Below, in pieces: positions 27,262-36,849 of a stretch of DNA of 60,464 nt. The notes under the pieces were generated by a model. The model was not told the DNA's origin, ran no database searches, and saw only the letters and a list, made by a program, of their open reading frames with translations. Each line of letters begins with the position of its first letter. The stretch's first letter is position 1. This DNA comes from Sporomusaceae bacterium (GTDB taxonomy: Bacteria; Bacillota_C; Negativicutes; Sporomusales_B; UBA7701), in the NCBI GenBank assembly GCA_022839045.1, contig JALHDI010000006.1:1-60464 (forward strand). Reading direction: 5' to 3'. Position numbers and translations under genes: made by a program.

Positions 27262-29511
27262 ATGGAACGCCTACGGATTATAATCACGGGAATCGTGCAA
27301 GGGGTGGGATTCCGCCCCTTTGTTCATAACCTCGCTCGCCGCTATAACATCGGCGGCTGGGTGGCCAACGACGGCCGCGGGGTCGTCATCGAAGCCGAGG
27401 GCGAGCCGCCCGCCGTCGCCGCGTTCCTCGCCGCCCTCCGGGCCGAGGCGCCGCCGCTGGCGGTCATCGACGCGCTCATGGCCGAGGCGCGGCCGCCGGC
27501 GGACGTCAAGGGGTTCGCCATCCTGGCGAGCGGCCCGGCCGAGGCGCGGTTGGCGCTGATCTCCCCCGACGTCGCCACCTGCCCGGACTGCCAGGCGGAG
27601 ATCGCCGACCCGGCCGACCGGCGGTACCGCTACCCGTTCACCAACTGCACCAACTGCGGACCGCGCTACACCATCATCGAGGACGTGCCCTACGACCGGG
27701 TGCGCACGACGATGTCGTCCTTCGAAATGTGCCCCGCCTGCCGCGCCGAGTACGAGGACCCGGCCGACCGGCGGTTCCACGCCCAGCCCAACGCCTGCCC
27801 GGTGTGCGGGCCGGCGTACCGCCTGCTGGACAAGAACGGCCGCCCGCTGCCGGGCGACCCGCTCGCGGAGGCCCGCCGGCTGGTGGCGGCCGGCAGGGTG
27901 GCGGCGGTCAAGGGCATCGGCGGCTACCACCTGATCTGTAATGCCTTGGATGCCGAGGCGGTGGCTGCCCTCAGGGCCCGCAAGGTCCGCGAGGACAAGC
28001 CGTTCGCCGTCATGGCCGGCAGCCTGGAGGCCATCCGGGCGCGCTGCCTGGCGGACGCGGCCGAGGAAGAGCTGCTGGCCGGGACCGCCCGGCCGATCGT
28101 GCTGCTCGCCAAAGGGCCGGACTACGACCTGGCGGCGGCGGTGGCCCCCGGCAACCCGTACGTGGGGATGATGCTGCCGTACGCCCCCGTCCACTGGCTG
28201 CTGCTGGCGCCGGACGACGTATGGGTGATGACGAGCGGCAACACCAGCGACGAGCCGATCGCCTTCGAGGACGACGACGCCCTTGCCAGGCTGGCCGGCA
28301 TCGCCGATTTCTTCCTCATCCACAACCGGCCGATCCGCTGCCGGGCCGACGATTCGGTGGCCCGCGTCTTCGCCGGCCGGCCGTATATCCTCCGCCGCAG
28401 CCGCGGGTTCGCGCCCGCGCCCGTCAGGCTGAAGGCCCCCGGGCCGGCGGTGCTGGCGTGCGGCGGCGAGCTGAAGAACGCCTTCTGCCTGACGAGGGGC
28501 GACCTGGCTTTTATGAGCGCCCATGTGGGCGACCTCGAGAATATGGCCACCTATAACGCTTATACGGACGCCATCGACCATTACCGGCGGCTGTTCGCCG
28601 TCGCTCCCGAGGTGGCGGCCCACGACCTCCACCCAGAGTGCTTGGCGACCAAGTATGCGATGGAGTGCGGCCTGCCCCGCGTGGGGGTGCAGCACCACCA
28701 CGCCCATATCGCGGCGGTGCTGGCCGAGCACGGCGAAAGCGGCCCGGTAATCGGCGTCGCCTTCGACGGCACGGGCTACGGCGACGACGGACGGCTGTGG
28801 GGCGGCGAGTTCCTGCTCGCCGATCTCAAGGGCTACACCCGCCTCGCCCATCTGGCCTACCTGCCCCTGCCGGGCGGCGCCAAGGCGATCCGCGAGCCGT
28901 GGCGGCTGGCGGCCTGGGTGCTGTACGACCTGTACGGCGCCGATTTCATCAATAAGGATATCCCCTTCGCCCGTCAATTGCCGGCCGGCTGGGAGCTGCT
29001 GCTCGACGCGGCCGCCAAGGGACTCAACGCCCCGCTCTCGTCGGGGGCGGGACGCCTTTTCGACGCGGCCGCCGCCCTCCTGGGTGTCCGCGGGGCGATA
29101 AACTACGAGGGGCAGGCGGCGGTGGAGCTGGAGCTGGCCGCCGCCGGCCTGCGCGGCCGGGTGCTGCCGTACGACGTGACCGCCGGCGAGCCGGCCGCGG
29201 TCGACTTCCGGCCGGCGTTCGCCGCGCTGGCGGCCGCTCTCGGGCGGGGGACGCCCGTCGCCGAACTGGCGGCCGATTTCCACGCGACGCTGGCCGACGC
29301 CGTTGCGTCCGTGGTCCGCCGCCTGGCCGCCGCCAGCGGCGTGCGCAAGGTGGCGTTGAGCGGCGGCGTGTTCCAGAACGTTACCCTGCTGGGGCAGGTC
29401 GTCGGCCTGCTGGCGAAAGATTTCACCGTGCTGCTGCACCGCCGCGTCCCCGCCAACGACGGCGGCCTGGCGCTGGGGCAGGCCGCGGTGGCCATCGAAA
29501 GGAGCAGATGA
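27262..29511 (+). CDS. hypF: Carbamoyltransferase HypF
   Basis: A 749-residue multidomain enzyme that makes the CN ligands of [NiFe]-hydrogenase from carbamoyl phosphate, passing a carbamoyl group to the C-terminal cysteine of HypE. Domains in order: acylphosphatase (GIVQGVGFRPFVHNLA), two zinc-finger pairs (CPDC/CTNC, CPAC/CPVC), YrdC-like (AAVKGIGGYHLICNA, LRRSRGFAPAPV) and Kae1-like transferase (QHHHAHIAAVLAEHG, ALSGGVFQN). All key motifs are intact. First gene of hypFCDE; the stop overlaps the hypC leader. Confidence 0.96.
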   Translation: MERLRIIITGIVQGVGFRPFVHNLARRYNIGGWVANDGRGVVIEAEGEPPAVAAFLAALRAEAPPLAVIDALMAEARPPADVKGFAILASGPAEARLALISPDVATCPDCQAEIADPADRRYRYPFTNCTNCGPRYTIIEDVPYDRVRTTMSSFEMCPACRAEYEDPADRRFHAQPNACPVCGPAYRLLDKNGRPLPGDPLAEARRLVAAGRVAAVKGIGGYHLICNALDAEAVAALRARKVREDKPFAVMAGSLEAIRARCLADAAEEELLAGTARPIVLLAKGPDYDLAAAVAPGNPYVGMMLPYAPVHWLLLAPDDVWVMTSGNTSDEPIAFEDDDALARLAGIADFFLIHNRPIRCRADDSVARVFAGRPYILRRSRGFAPAPVRLKAPGPAVLACGGELKNAFCLTRGDLAFMSAHVGDLENMATYNAYTDAIDHYRRLFAVAPEVAAHDLHPECLATKYAMECGLPRVGVQHHHAHIAAVLAEHGESGPVIGVAFDGTGYGDDGRLWGGEFLLADLKGYTRLAHLAYLPLPGGAKAIREPWRLAAWVLYDLYGADFINKDIPFARQLPAGWELLLDAAAKGLNAPLSSGAGRLFDAAAALLGVRGAINYEGQAAVELELAAAGLRGRVLPYDVTAGEPAAVDFRPAFAALAAALGRGTPVAELAADFHATLADAVASVVRRLAAASGVRKVALSGGVFQNVTLLGQVVGLLAKDFTVLLHRRVPANDGGLALGQAAVAIERSR

Positions 29512-29513
29512 TT

Positions 29514-29735
29514 ATGTGTCTTGCCGTGCCGGCCAAAATTGTCGACAGGAAGGATCTGATGGCTACCGTGGAGGTCAGCGGCGTCACCCGCCAGGTGAGC
29601 CTGATGCTGCTGCCCGACGCCAAGGTGGGCGAATACGTCCTCGTCCACGCCGGGTTCGCCATCCAGACGGTGGACGAGGAGGAAGCGAAACGGACGCTGG
29701 AGCTTTTCGAGGAGATGGCCGCCCATGAAGAGTAG
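29514..29735 (+). CDS. hypC: Hydrogenase maturation chaperone HypC
   Basis: A 73-residue small chaperone that, with HypD, carries the Fe(CN)2CO unit to the hydrogenase large subunit. The N-terminus MCLAVPAKI has the essential Cys2, which must be next to the initiator Met. For this reason ATG 29514 is chosen over the ATG at 29508. The family ends in an acidic helix, as here (FEEMAAHEE). It overlaps hypD by 11 bases. Confidence 0.95.
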   Translation: MCLAVPAKIVDRKDLMATVEVSGVTRQVSLMLLPDAKVGEYVLVHAGFAIQTVDEEEAKRTLELFEEMAAHEE

Positions 29736-30822
29736 AAGCAGGGAGGAAGAGCAGCGCCTGGCCGCCTTTTTCCGCGGCGAGATCGCCCGGCTGGCAACCC
29801 GACCGGTGAGGCTGATGGAGGTGTGCGGCACCCATACGGTGGCGATTTTCAAGGCCGGCATCCGCCAACTGCTGCCGCCCGCGGTGGAGCTTGTCAGCGG
29901 GCCGGGCTGCCCGGTGTGCGTCACCCCCAACGAATATCTCGACACGGCGGTGGCTTATAGCCGCCAGGCCGATGTCATCATCACCACCTTCGGCGACATG
30001 CTGCGGGTGCCGGGGTCTTCGTCGAGCCTGGCGGCCGAGCAGGCGACGGGGGCGGATATCCGCATCGTCTATTCGCCGCTCGACAGCCTGGCGATCGCCG
30101 CCGCCAACCCGGCGAAAAAGGTGATCTTCCTGGCGGTGGGCTTCGAGACGACCGCCCCGACGGCCGCCGCGACGGTACTGGCCGCCGAGCAGGCCGGCCT
30201 GGCGAATTTCTACGTGCTTTCGGCCCACAAGCTGGTGCCGCCGGCGCTCCGCGCCTTGCTGACGGCCGGCGAGGTCCAGGTGGACGGGCTGCTGCTGCCG
30301 GGGCACGTGAGCGCGATCATCGGCGAGGAGCCGTACCGCTTTTTGGCGCGGGAGTACGGCGTGCCGGCGGTCATCACCGGTTTCGAGCCGCTCGATATCC
30401 TCGGCGCGGTGTATTTGCTGGTGAAGCGGATCGCGGCCGGCGAGGCGGCGCTCGACAACGAGTACCGCCGCGTGGTGCCGCCGGCGGGCAACCCCGCCGC
30501 CCTCGCGGTGTTGGACAAGGTTTACGGCGAAGCCGACGCCGCCTGGCGGGGCATCGGCGTCATCCCGGCCTCGGGCCTTGGCGTGCGGGCCGCCTACCGC
30601 CGCTTCGACGCCCTCGCTTCCCTGCCGGTGGCGGTCGAGGAGACCAGGGACCATCCCGGCTGTCGCTGCGGCGAGGTGCTGCGCGGCGTGGCCCGGCCGG
30701 CCGACTGCCCGCTGTTCGGGGCGGCCTGCACGCCGGAGAAGCCGGTGGGATCGTGCATGGTGTCGGTGGAAGGCACGTGCGCGGCCTGGTACAAATACGG
30801 CGCGGGAAGGTGGCAGGTATGA
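29725..30822 (+). CDS. hypD: Hydrogenase maturation protein HypD
   Basis: A 365-residue [4Fe-4S] scaffold on which the Fe(CN)2CO group is put together with HypC and HypE. Conserved pieces: MEVCGTHTVAIFKAGIR, GPGCPVCVTP, FGDMLRVPGS, GFETTAPT, PGHVSAIIG, and the C-terminal cysteine cluster (HPGCRCGEVL, CPLFGAACTP, GSCMVSVEGTCAAW). It overlaps both hypC and hypE (ATGA-type), so the operon is translationally coupled. Confidence 0.96.
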   Translation: MKSRSREEEQRLAAFFRGEIARLATRPVRLMEVCGTHTVAIFKAGIRQLLPPAVELVSGPGCPVCVTPNEYLDTAVAYSRQADVIITTFGDMLRVPGSSSSLAAEQATGADIRIVYSPLDSLAIAAANPAKKVIFLAVGFETTAPTAAATVLAAEQAGLANFYVLSAHKLVPPALRALLTAGEVQVDGLLLPGHVSAIIGEEPYRFLAREYGVPAVITGFEPLDILGAVYLLVKRIAAGEAALDNEYRRVVPPAGNPAALAVLDKVYGEADAAWRGIGVIPASGLGVRAAYRRFDALASLPVAVEETRDHPGCRCGEVLRGVARPADCPLFGAACTPEKPVGSCMVSVEGTCAAWYKYGAGRWQV

Positions 30823-31829
30823 AGGACGAACGCATTCTTCTCGCCCACGGCAGCGGCGGCAAGCTCAGCCACGACCTGGTGGCGCGGGTGATGCAGCCCG
30901 CGTTCGCCAACCCGGCCCTCGACCTGATGCACGACGGGGCGAGGGTGGAGGCGGCGGGCGCCAAGCTGGCGTTCACCACCGACTCTTATGTGGTCAAGCC
31001 GCTGTTCTTCGCCGGTGGCGACATCGGCAAGCTGGCGGTGTGCGGCACGGTCAACGATCTGGCGGTCAGCGGCGCGGCGCCTCTTTACCTCAGCGCCGGC
31101 TTTATCATCGAGGAGGGCTTCCCGGTCGCCGACCTGAGGAAGATCGTCGCCTCGATGCGGGCGGCGGCCGCGGAGGCCGGGGTTTCGATCGTTACCGGCG
31201 ACACCAAGGTGGTGGAGAAAGGGGCGGTCGACGGCATATATATAAATACGGCCGGTATCGGCGCCGTCATCGCCGGCACGGATATTTCGCCCCTAAACGC
31301 GCGGCCGGGGCAGGACATCATCCTGAACGGCCCGGTGGGCGACCACGCGGTGGCCGTCATGGCCGGCCGTCACGGCCTGAGCCTGCCGGCGACGGTGGTC
31401 AGCGACTGCGCGCCTCTGGCCGGAATGATCAAGGCGGTGCTCGCCGCCGTTCCCTCGGTGGCGGTGCTGCGCGACCCGACCCGCGGCGGGCTGGCGACGA
31501 CGCTGAACGAAATCGCCGCCCAGGCAAAGGTGGGGATCATGGTGGATGAGGCCGCCATTCCCGTGCGTCCCGAGGTGCAGGCGGTTTGCGATATCCTGGG
31601 ATTCGACCCTTTATACCTCGCCAATGAAGGGAAAGTCATAATTTTTGTCGAATCTGCTTATAACGAAGAGGTTATTGCCGTAATGCGCGCCCACCCTTAC
31701 GGGCGCGAGGCCCGCGTCATCGGCCGGGTGACCGCCGCCCCCGCCGGCCAGGTCGGCCTCAGGACGGGCATCGGCGGCGTCCGCCTGCTCGATATGCTGG
31801 TCGGCGACCAACTGCCGCGGATTTGTTAA
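30819..31829 (+). CDS. hypE: Carbamoyl dehydratase HypE
   Basis: A 336-residue PurM-like ATPase that dehydrates the carbamoyl group on its own C-terminal cysteine to thiocyanate. It has LAHGSGGKLSHDLV, TTDSYVVKPLFFAGGDIGKLA and RDPTRGGLATTLNEIA, and ends PRIC, the modified cysteine. Start at ATG 30819, overlapping the hypD stop; a 22-residue longer form would run within hypD. hypA, hypB and a structural hydrogenase are not in the window. Confidence 0.96.
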   Translation: MKDERILLAHGSGGKLSHDLVARVMQPAFANPALDLMHDGARVEAAGAKLAFTTDSYVVKPLFFAGGDIGKLAVCGTVNDLAVSGAAPLYLSAGFIIEEGFPVADLRKIVASMRAAAAEAGVSIVTGDTKVVEKGAVDGIYINTAGIGAVIAGTDISPLNARPGQDIILNGPVGDHAVAVMAGRHGLSLPATVVSDCAPLAGMIKAVLAAVPSVAVLRDPTRGGLATTLNEIAAQAKVGIMVDEAAIPVRPEVQAVCDILGFDPLYLANEGKVIIFVESAYNEEVIAVMRAHPYGREARVIGRVTAAPAGQVGLRTGIGGVRLLDMLVGDQLPRIC

Positions 31830-31881
31830 CATATCCAGAGCACGTCCGTCATAATATGTAGCGGGAGGAGGAGAGCTGAAG

Positions 31882-33252
31882 ATGCGCATGGATTACAGTC
31901 TCAAACTCGAACTGACCCAGAAGCTCGTCATGACCCCCCAACTGCGCCAGGCCATCGCCATCCTGCAGCTTTCCTCGCTGGAACTTTCCGAGATGGTCGA
32001 GCAGGAGTTGCTGGAGAACCCCGTTCTCGAAGCGGAGGAGAAGGCGACCGCCGAACCCGTCGAGGAGGAGACGAACGACCGGATCCGCGAGTATTTCGAC
32101 TGGGCCGAGTATTTCGACGACGGCACCGACACCGGGTACGCTCCGCCGTGCGAGGAAAAGCCGTCGTTCACGACCTTCGTGTCGGCGGCGTCGACTTTGC
32201 ACGAGCACCTCGAATTCCAGCTCCATCTCACCCTGCTGGACGAGAAGGCCCGCGCCGTGGGCCAGTACCTCATCGGCTGCATCGACGAGAACGGCTACCT
32301 GTGCGGCACGGTGGCGGAGGCGGCGGAGAACCTGGGTGTCGACGAGGAAACGGCGGTCACCGTCCTCAAGGTCATCCAGACCTTCGATCCCCCGGGGGTG
32401 GGCGCCAGGGACCTGCGGGAATGCCTGCTCATCCAGGCCGAGCAACGGGGAGTCGACGAGCCGCTTGCGCTGGCGATCATCGACAAGTACCTCGACGAGG
32501 TGGCGGCCGGGCATTTCAAGAATATCGCCGACAAGCTGGGCTGCACCCCCCACGACGTGCAGCGGGCGGTCGATTACATCCGTACCCTCGATCCCAAACC
32601 GGGACGGGCGTTCGACGCCGGCGACCAGCCGTGCTATATCATCCCCGACGTCACCATCGAACGGGTGGCGGGCAATTATATCATCATTATCAACGACCAC
32701 AACATCCCCCATCTGACGATCAACCCTTACTACCGCCGCGTGGTGCGCGACGCCGACAGCGAGGCCAGGAAGTTCGTGGAAGGGCGGATCAACGCCGCCG
32801 TGTGGCTCATCAGGAGCATCGAGCAGCGCCGCCGCACCCTCTACAACGTCGTGGAGACGATCATCGAACTGCAGCGCGATTTCTTCGATCACGGCCCCAA
32901 GTACCTGCGGCCGCTGACGATGAAGAAGGTGGCCGACAAGGTGGGCATCCACGAGTCGACCGTCAGCCGGGCGATCGCCAACAAGTACGCCGACACCCCC
33001 CATGGGCTGTTCAGCCTGCGGGCCTTTTTCTCGGCCGGGCTGCAGGGGGCGGACGGCGAGACGCTCTCGGCCGCGACGGTCAAGCGGCAGATCAAGGAAT
33101 TGGTCGCCGCCGAGGACCCCGCCCAGCCGCTCAGCGACCAGGCTATTACCGAGATCCTCATCGGCCGGGGCGTGGCGGTGTCGCGCCGCACGGTCGCCAA
33201 ATACCGCGAGGAGCTGAATATCCAGAGTTCGAGCAAGCGGCGGCGGTATTGA
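31882..33252 (+). CDS. rpoN: RNA polymerase sigma-54 factor
   Basis: A 456-residue alternative sigma factor for -24/-12 promoters that need an enhancer-binding activator. Region I is the glutamine/leucine-rich start (LELTQKLVMTPQLRQAIAIL). The core-binding domain follows, then the helix-turn-helix (ESTVSRAIANKYADTP), and the C-terminal RpoN box is present as RRTVAKYREELNIQSS. Ribosome site GGAGGAGG precedes 31882. It lies 52 bases after hypE with no terminator between, so it may be read from the hyp operon. I found no convincing -24/-12 promoter in the window. Confidence 0.96.
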   Translation: MRMDYSLKLELTQKLVMTPQLRQAIAILQLSSLELSEMVEQELLENPVLEAEEKATAEPVEEETNDRIREYFDWAEYFDDGTDTGYAPPCEEKPSFTTFVSAASTLHEHLEFQLHLTLLDEKARAVGQYLIGCIDENGYLCGTVAEAAENLGVDEETAVTVLKVIQTFDPPGVGARDLRECLLIQAEQRGVDEPLALAIIDKYLDEVAAGHFKNIADKLGCTPHDVQRAVDYIRTLDPKPGRAFDAGDQPCYIIPDVTIERVAGNYIIIINDHNIPHLTINPYYRRVVRDADSEARKFVEGRINAAVWLIRSIEQRRRTLYNVVETIIELQRDFFDHGPKYLRPLTMKKVADKVGIHESTVSRAIANKYADTPHGLFSLRAFFSAGLQGADGETLSAATVKRQIKELVAAEDPAQPLSDQAITEILIGRGVAVSRRTVAKYREELNIQSSSKRRRY

Positions 33253-33262
33253 CAGCGAGAAT

Positions 33263-33291
33263 AAAAACCAGGCGTAAAGCCTGGTTTTTTG
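33263..33291 (+). terminator. Terminator after rpoN
   Basis: AAAAACCAGGC/GCCTGGTTTTTT stem with a GTAAA loop. The A-run on the left and T-run on the right make it suited to both directions. Confidence 0.88.
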
Positions 33292-33319
33292 TTATGTTGA
33301 GAACTGGGCCGCCTGTTAG

Positions 33320-33342
33320 CCGGCATTTGGGTTCGCCCCCCG
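33320..33342. repeat. Short intergenic repeat shared with 2286-2307
   Basis: CCGGCATTTGGGTTCGCCCC and the following C-run recur, minus one T, at 2286-2307. Both copies sit shortly after a gene terminator and are followed by a G/C-rich stretch. Origin unknown; it is separate from the hairpin repeat family. Confidence 0.55.
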
Positions 33343-33524
33343 GCCGCGGCGCGTTCCCCCCGACTCCGGGCAAATTTTGGGCGGGCGAAAACAGAAAAAA
33401 ACCGCTGGCGGAAAATTCGCAGTTAGTGTATAATTTAACTAATTAATACCCCTCCCCCGGGGGAGGTCCCCCGACCGGGGGCGATGGGTAAATTGACGGA
33501 TATGTCACGATGAGGAGGTTCTTT

Positions 33525-34553
33525 ATGAACCAGCTGAAGGCGATATTGACGCTGTTTGTCGCCGTTGCCGTCGCCGCCGTGTTCGCAGGCTGCGGCGGCG
33601 CTCCCAAGGCGGCCGGGACGGTGCAGCAGGCCGCGGCCACCGTCGGCGATCCCTTCGCCGTGCTGCAGGTGGAGACGGATAAGTATCTGAAACAGAACCG
33701 GACGCCGTACGTCGAGCCGCAGGAGGTGCTGGCCAAGGCGGTGGCGGCCGCCGACCAGGGCTATTACCTTGTCGATATCCGCAACGACGAGCATTACGCC
33801 GCCGCCCATATCCCCGGCGCGGTACATATCGCTTACGCGGACGCCTGGCGGGAGCAGAAGACGGCGTATCTCCCCAAGGACAAGAAGATTATCGTCATCG
33901 ATTATTCGGGCCATAGCGCCAGCCAGGTGGCCGCTTTCTGGAGCATGCTCGGCTTTGACGCCACCGCGATGAAGAACGGCATGGCCGGCTGGTCGAAGGA
34001 CAAGGAGGTCGTCGGCGGTTCGCCGCTGGCCTGCGAGGCCCTGAACTACCCGGTGACGACCGCCGTAACCGCGGCCGCCGACCACGAGTTGCCCAAGCTC
34101 GACACCAAGGCCGCGTCGCTGGCCGAGCTGCTCGCCGCGAGGTCCCGCGAGGCGACCGAGACGGCGCCGGTCATCCAGCCGAAGGATTTCCTCGCCAAGC
34201 GGGGCGACTATTTCGTGGCCGACCTCCGCCAGAGCGAGCACTACGGGGCCGGCCACATCGAAGGCGCGGTGAACATCCCCTTCCGGAGCCTGGCGGCGAC
34301 GGATAACCTCCGCAAGCTGCCGGCCGACAAGACGATCGTGCTGGTGGACTACGACGGCCACGCGGCCAGCCAGGCGGCGCGGCTCCTCAATCAGCTCGGC
34401 TATCACGCCACCGTCCTCAAGGACGGCATGAGCGTGTGGACGGCCGACGAGAAAGTGATCGGCGCCAAGAGCATCGCCTGCAACGTCGGCGAGCACCCGA
34501 CGGCGAAGCTGAACGCCCCCCTGAAACCCGGCCCGTCTACGGCCGCGACGTGA
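33525..34553 (+). CDS. Tandem-rhodanese lipoprotein with both catalytic Cys replaced by Asp
   Basis: A 342-residue exported lipoprotein (signal ending VFAGC) with two rhodanese domains. Each has the family fold motifs (LVDIRNDEHYAAAHIPGAVHI and VADLRQSEHYGAGHIEGAVNI). In the active loops, however, the sulfur-carrying cysteine is aspartate: VIDYSGHSA (Asp126) and LVDYDGHAA (Asp275). Each domain instead has a cysteine soon after it (SPLACEALN, KSIACNVGE). It cannot be an ordinary sulfurtransferase; it may bind sulfur species or proteins. ATG 33525 follows GAGGAGG, and a TATAAT lies at 33429. It comes right before the molybdoenzyme operon. Confidence 0.85.
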   Translation: MNQLKAILTLFVAVAVAAVFAGCGGAPKAAGTVQQAAATVGDPFAVLQVETDKYLKQNRTPYVEPQEVLAKAVAAADQGYYLVDIRNDEHYAAAHIPGAVHIAYADAWREQKTAYLPKDKKIIVIDYSGHSASQVAAFWSMLGFDATAMKNGMAGWSKDKEVVGGSPLACEALNYPVTTAVTAAADHELPKLDTKAASLAELLAARSREATETAPVIQPKDFLAKRGDYFVADLRQSEHYGAGHIEGAVNIPFRSLAATDNLRKLPADKTIVLVDYDGHAASQAARLLNQLGYHATVLKDGMSVWTADEKVIGAKSIACNVGEHPTAKLNAPLKPGPSTAAT

Positions 34554-34625
34554 GGGTAGAAGTTTCGTAGCCAGTTTGGCTGCATAAAGATTTGGCACCC
34601 CAAGGATATAACGGAGGGTGAAAAA

Positions 34626-36845
34626 ATGCCCAATATCAGTAGAAGGACTTTTCTAAAAGCAAGCGCCCTCGCCGGGGCGGCGTGCGCCGCGCCGGCGGTC
34701 TTCGATTTCCCGTCGTTCGTGCGCGGAGCGGCCGAGCAGCCGGTTACCAAGATACCTTCTACCTGCAACGGCTGTTCGACGAACTGCGCGCTGTGGGTGT
34801 ACGTCAAGAACGGCCGGCTGTGGAAGCTGGAGGGCGTCCCCCGGGCGATGAAGAACGAGGGCAAGCTGTGCGCCCGCGCGTACGGCGTGGCCGCCGACGT
34901 CTACAATCCCGACCGGGTGACCCAGCCGATGAAGCGGACGGGCGACAACCAGTTCGCGCCGATTACCTGGGAGCAGGCGTTCAAGGAGATCGCCGAGCAA
35001 CTGACCAAGATCATCGACAAGGATACCGCCAGCACCGTCGTCTGGCTGACCCACGGCGGCAAGGAAACTTACGCCCAGATGCTGCTGGACGAGATCGGCT
35101 CGGCCAACTACATAACCCACTATTCGACCTGCTTCACCTCCAAGACCAACGCCTGGGACAAGATGGTCGGCAACCAGCTGACGTCGGACTTGAGCCGGGC
35201 GAAGTACATGCTGTTCTGCGGGCGCAATTACGCCGGCGGCATCATGCCGGGGGCGATGCGCAAGATCATGCGGGCCAAGGAACGGGGGGCGAAGATCGTG
35301 GTCGTCGACCCCAGGCTGTGCGAGCTGGCGAAGGTGGCCGACGAGTGGCTGCCCATCCGGCCCGGTACCGACCTGGCCTTTTTCCTCGGCCTCGCCCACA
35401 CGCTGGTCAGCGAGAGGCTCTACGACGAGAAGTTCGTCAGGGAGTACGTTTTCGGTTTCGAGGAGTTCTGGAACGCCAACCGCCATTTCACCGCCGAGAA
35501 GGCGGCCGAGATCTGCGACATTCCGGCGGCCAAGATCCGCGCCATCGCCCGCGAGTTGGCGAAGAACGCCCCGGCGGCCTTTCTGGAGCCGGGCTACCAC
35601 GGGCTGCACAACCACTACGCGTCGAGCACCAGGATCGCCCAGGCCAACGTGATCGTTAACGCCCTGCTGGGCAATTTCTACAAACACGGCGGCCTGATGC
35701 CCGCGGCCAGCCCCAAGTTCGGCAAGCTGACGCTGCCCAAGCGCCTGCAGCCGGAGAAGGGGCCGCGGGCCGACGGCGCGGGGGTGGGGAGCGAGTACCC
35801 GACGGTGGAGACCAGCCGCGGCATCGCCCAGCATATGCCCGACCTGATCGCCGCCGGCAAGCTCAAGGCGCTGTTCGTCTACCATTTCAACCCGCTGCGG
35901 ACGGCGCCCGACCCCGAGTATCAGAAGAAGATGGTCAAGGCCGACCTGGTGGTGTCCATTCCGGTGGACTGGAACGAAACGTCGGTCTATACCGCCCATT
36001 ATATCCTGCCGGAGCATTACTACCTCGAGCGCATGGACGCGCCCAAGTCGAACGGCGGCAACATCGCCCACGATTACCCGCAGGCGGTGATGCGCTTCCC
36101 GGCCCTCAAGCCGCTCCACAACACCAAGCACCTGCTCGATATTCTCAAGGGCATCGCTCAGGCGATGAAGATCGACGACCTTTACCCCTTCACCGTCGAG
36201 GAGGAGGCGGCGACGATGCTGAGGCCGCTGGGGGCGACTTTGGACACGATGAAAGAGAACGGCTGCCTGGAGGTGCCCGAGGCCGTCAAGCCGGAGTTCC
36301 CGGTGAAAGACGGCAAGCCGGCGCTCGGCACGACGACCGGCAGGGTGGAGTTCACCGTGGGGGCTTTCAAGCTCCACGGGCGGATGGGGGTGCCGGTGTG
36401 GACGCCGCCGCTGGTCAGCCCCAAGGCGGAGAACGAGTTCCGTCTCATCCACGGCAAGCAGCCGTGGCACTCGCACTCGGTGACGAGCAACAGCCCCTAT
36501 CTGATGGCCGTATCGAAAAGCTACGACGGCAGCCGGATGTGGATGAACCGCAGCCGGGCCGACGAGCTCGGCATCCGCGACGGCGACACGGTGACGGTCG
36601 AGGCGAGGGTCGGGTACAAAGGCGAGGCCAGGCTGGTGAGTAGGCAGGTGGCCGTGAAGGTGACCGAGATGCTGCATCCCGACTGCGTGTGGGTGCCCTC
36701 AGGCTACGGCAATTTTTCGCCGCGGCAGAAGGTGGGCTACCAGCAGGGGGTCAACTACAACGATTTCGCGCCGGCCAGGGTGGAGCCGCTGTCGGGCGGC
36801 TGCATGGTCCAGGAAGTCGTCGTCACGGTGAAGAAGGGGGGCTGA
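34626..36845 (+). CDS. Molybdopterin oxidoreductase catalytic subunit, polysulfide/thiosulfate-reductase type
   Basis: A 739-residue bis-MGD enzyme exported by the Tat pathway (SRRTFLKASALAGAA). After the signal comes a [4Fe-4S] site, CNGCSTNC with the fourth cysteine in GKLCARAYG. The Mo region has a cysteine in HYSTCFTSKTNAW as likely metal ligand, as in PsrA/PhsA-type enzymes. The C-terminal pterin-binding domain (LIHGKQPWHSHS, MNRSRADELGIRDGD) is complete. With the iron-sulfur and NrfD-like genes that follow and rhodanese lipoproteins on both sides, reduction of polysulfide or thiosulfate is the best guess. Another respiratory substrate, such as tetrathionate or arsenate, is not excluded. 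Confidence 0.85.
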   Translation: MPNISRRTFLKASALAGAACAAPAVFDFPSFVRGAAEQPVTKIPSTCNGCSTNCALWVYVKNGRLWKLEGVPRAMKNEGKLCARAYGVAADVYNPDRVTQPMKRTGDNQFAPITWEQAFKEIAEQLTKIIDKDTASTVVWLTHGGKETYAQMLLDEIGSANYITHYSTCFTSKTNAWDKMVGNQLTSDLSRAKYMLFCGRNYAGGIMPGAMRKIMRAKERGAKIVVVDPRLCELAKVADEWLPIRPGTDLAFFLGLAHTLVSERLYDEKFVREYVFGFEEFWNANRHFTAEKAAEICDIPAAKIRAIARELAKNAPAAFLEPGYHGLHNHYASSTRIAQANVIVNALLGNFYKHGGLMPAASPKFGKLTLPKRLQPEKGPRADGAGVGSEYPTVETSRGIAQHMPDLIAAGKLKALFVYHFNPLRTAPDPEYQKKMVKADLVVSIPVDWNETSVYTAHYILPEHYYLERMDAPKSNGGNIAHDYPQAVMRFPALKPLHNTKHLLDILKGIAQAMKIDDLYPFTVEEEAATMLRPLGATLDTMKENGCLEVPEAVKPEFPVKDGKPALGTTTGRVEFTVGAFKLHGRMGVPVWTPPLVSPKAENEFRLIHGKQPWHSHSVTSNSPYLMAVSKSYDGSRMWMNRSRADELGIRDGDTVTVEARVGYKGEARLVSRQVAVKVTEMLHPDCVWVPSGYGNFSPRQKVGYQQGVNYNDFAPARVEPLSGGCMVQEVVVTVKKGG

Positions 36846-36849
36846 CGCG

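Noticed and set aside
34590..34612. Possible sigma-54 promoter (TTGGCACC) before the molybdoenzyme gene
   Set aside because: The -24-like GG is present, but the expected GC of the -12 element at the right distance is missing (reads GGAT).
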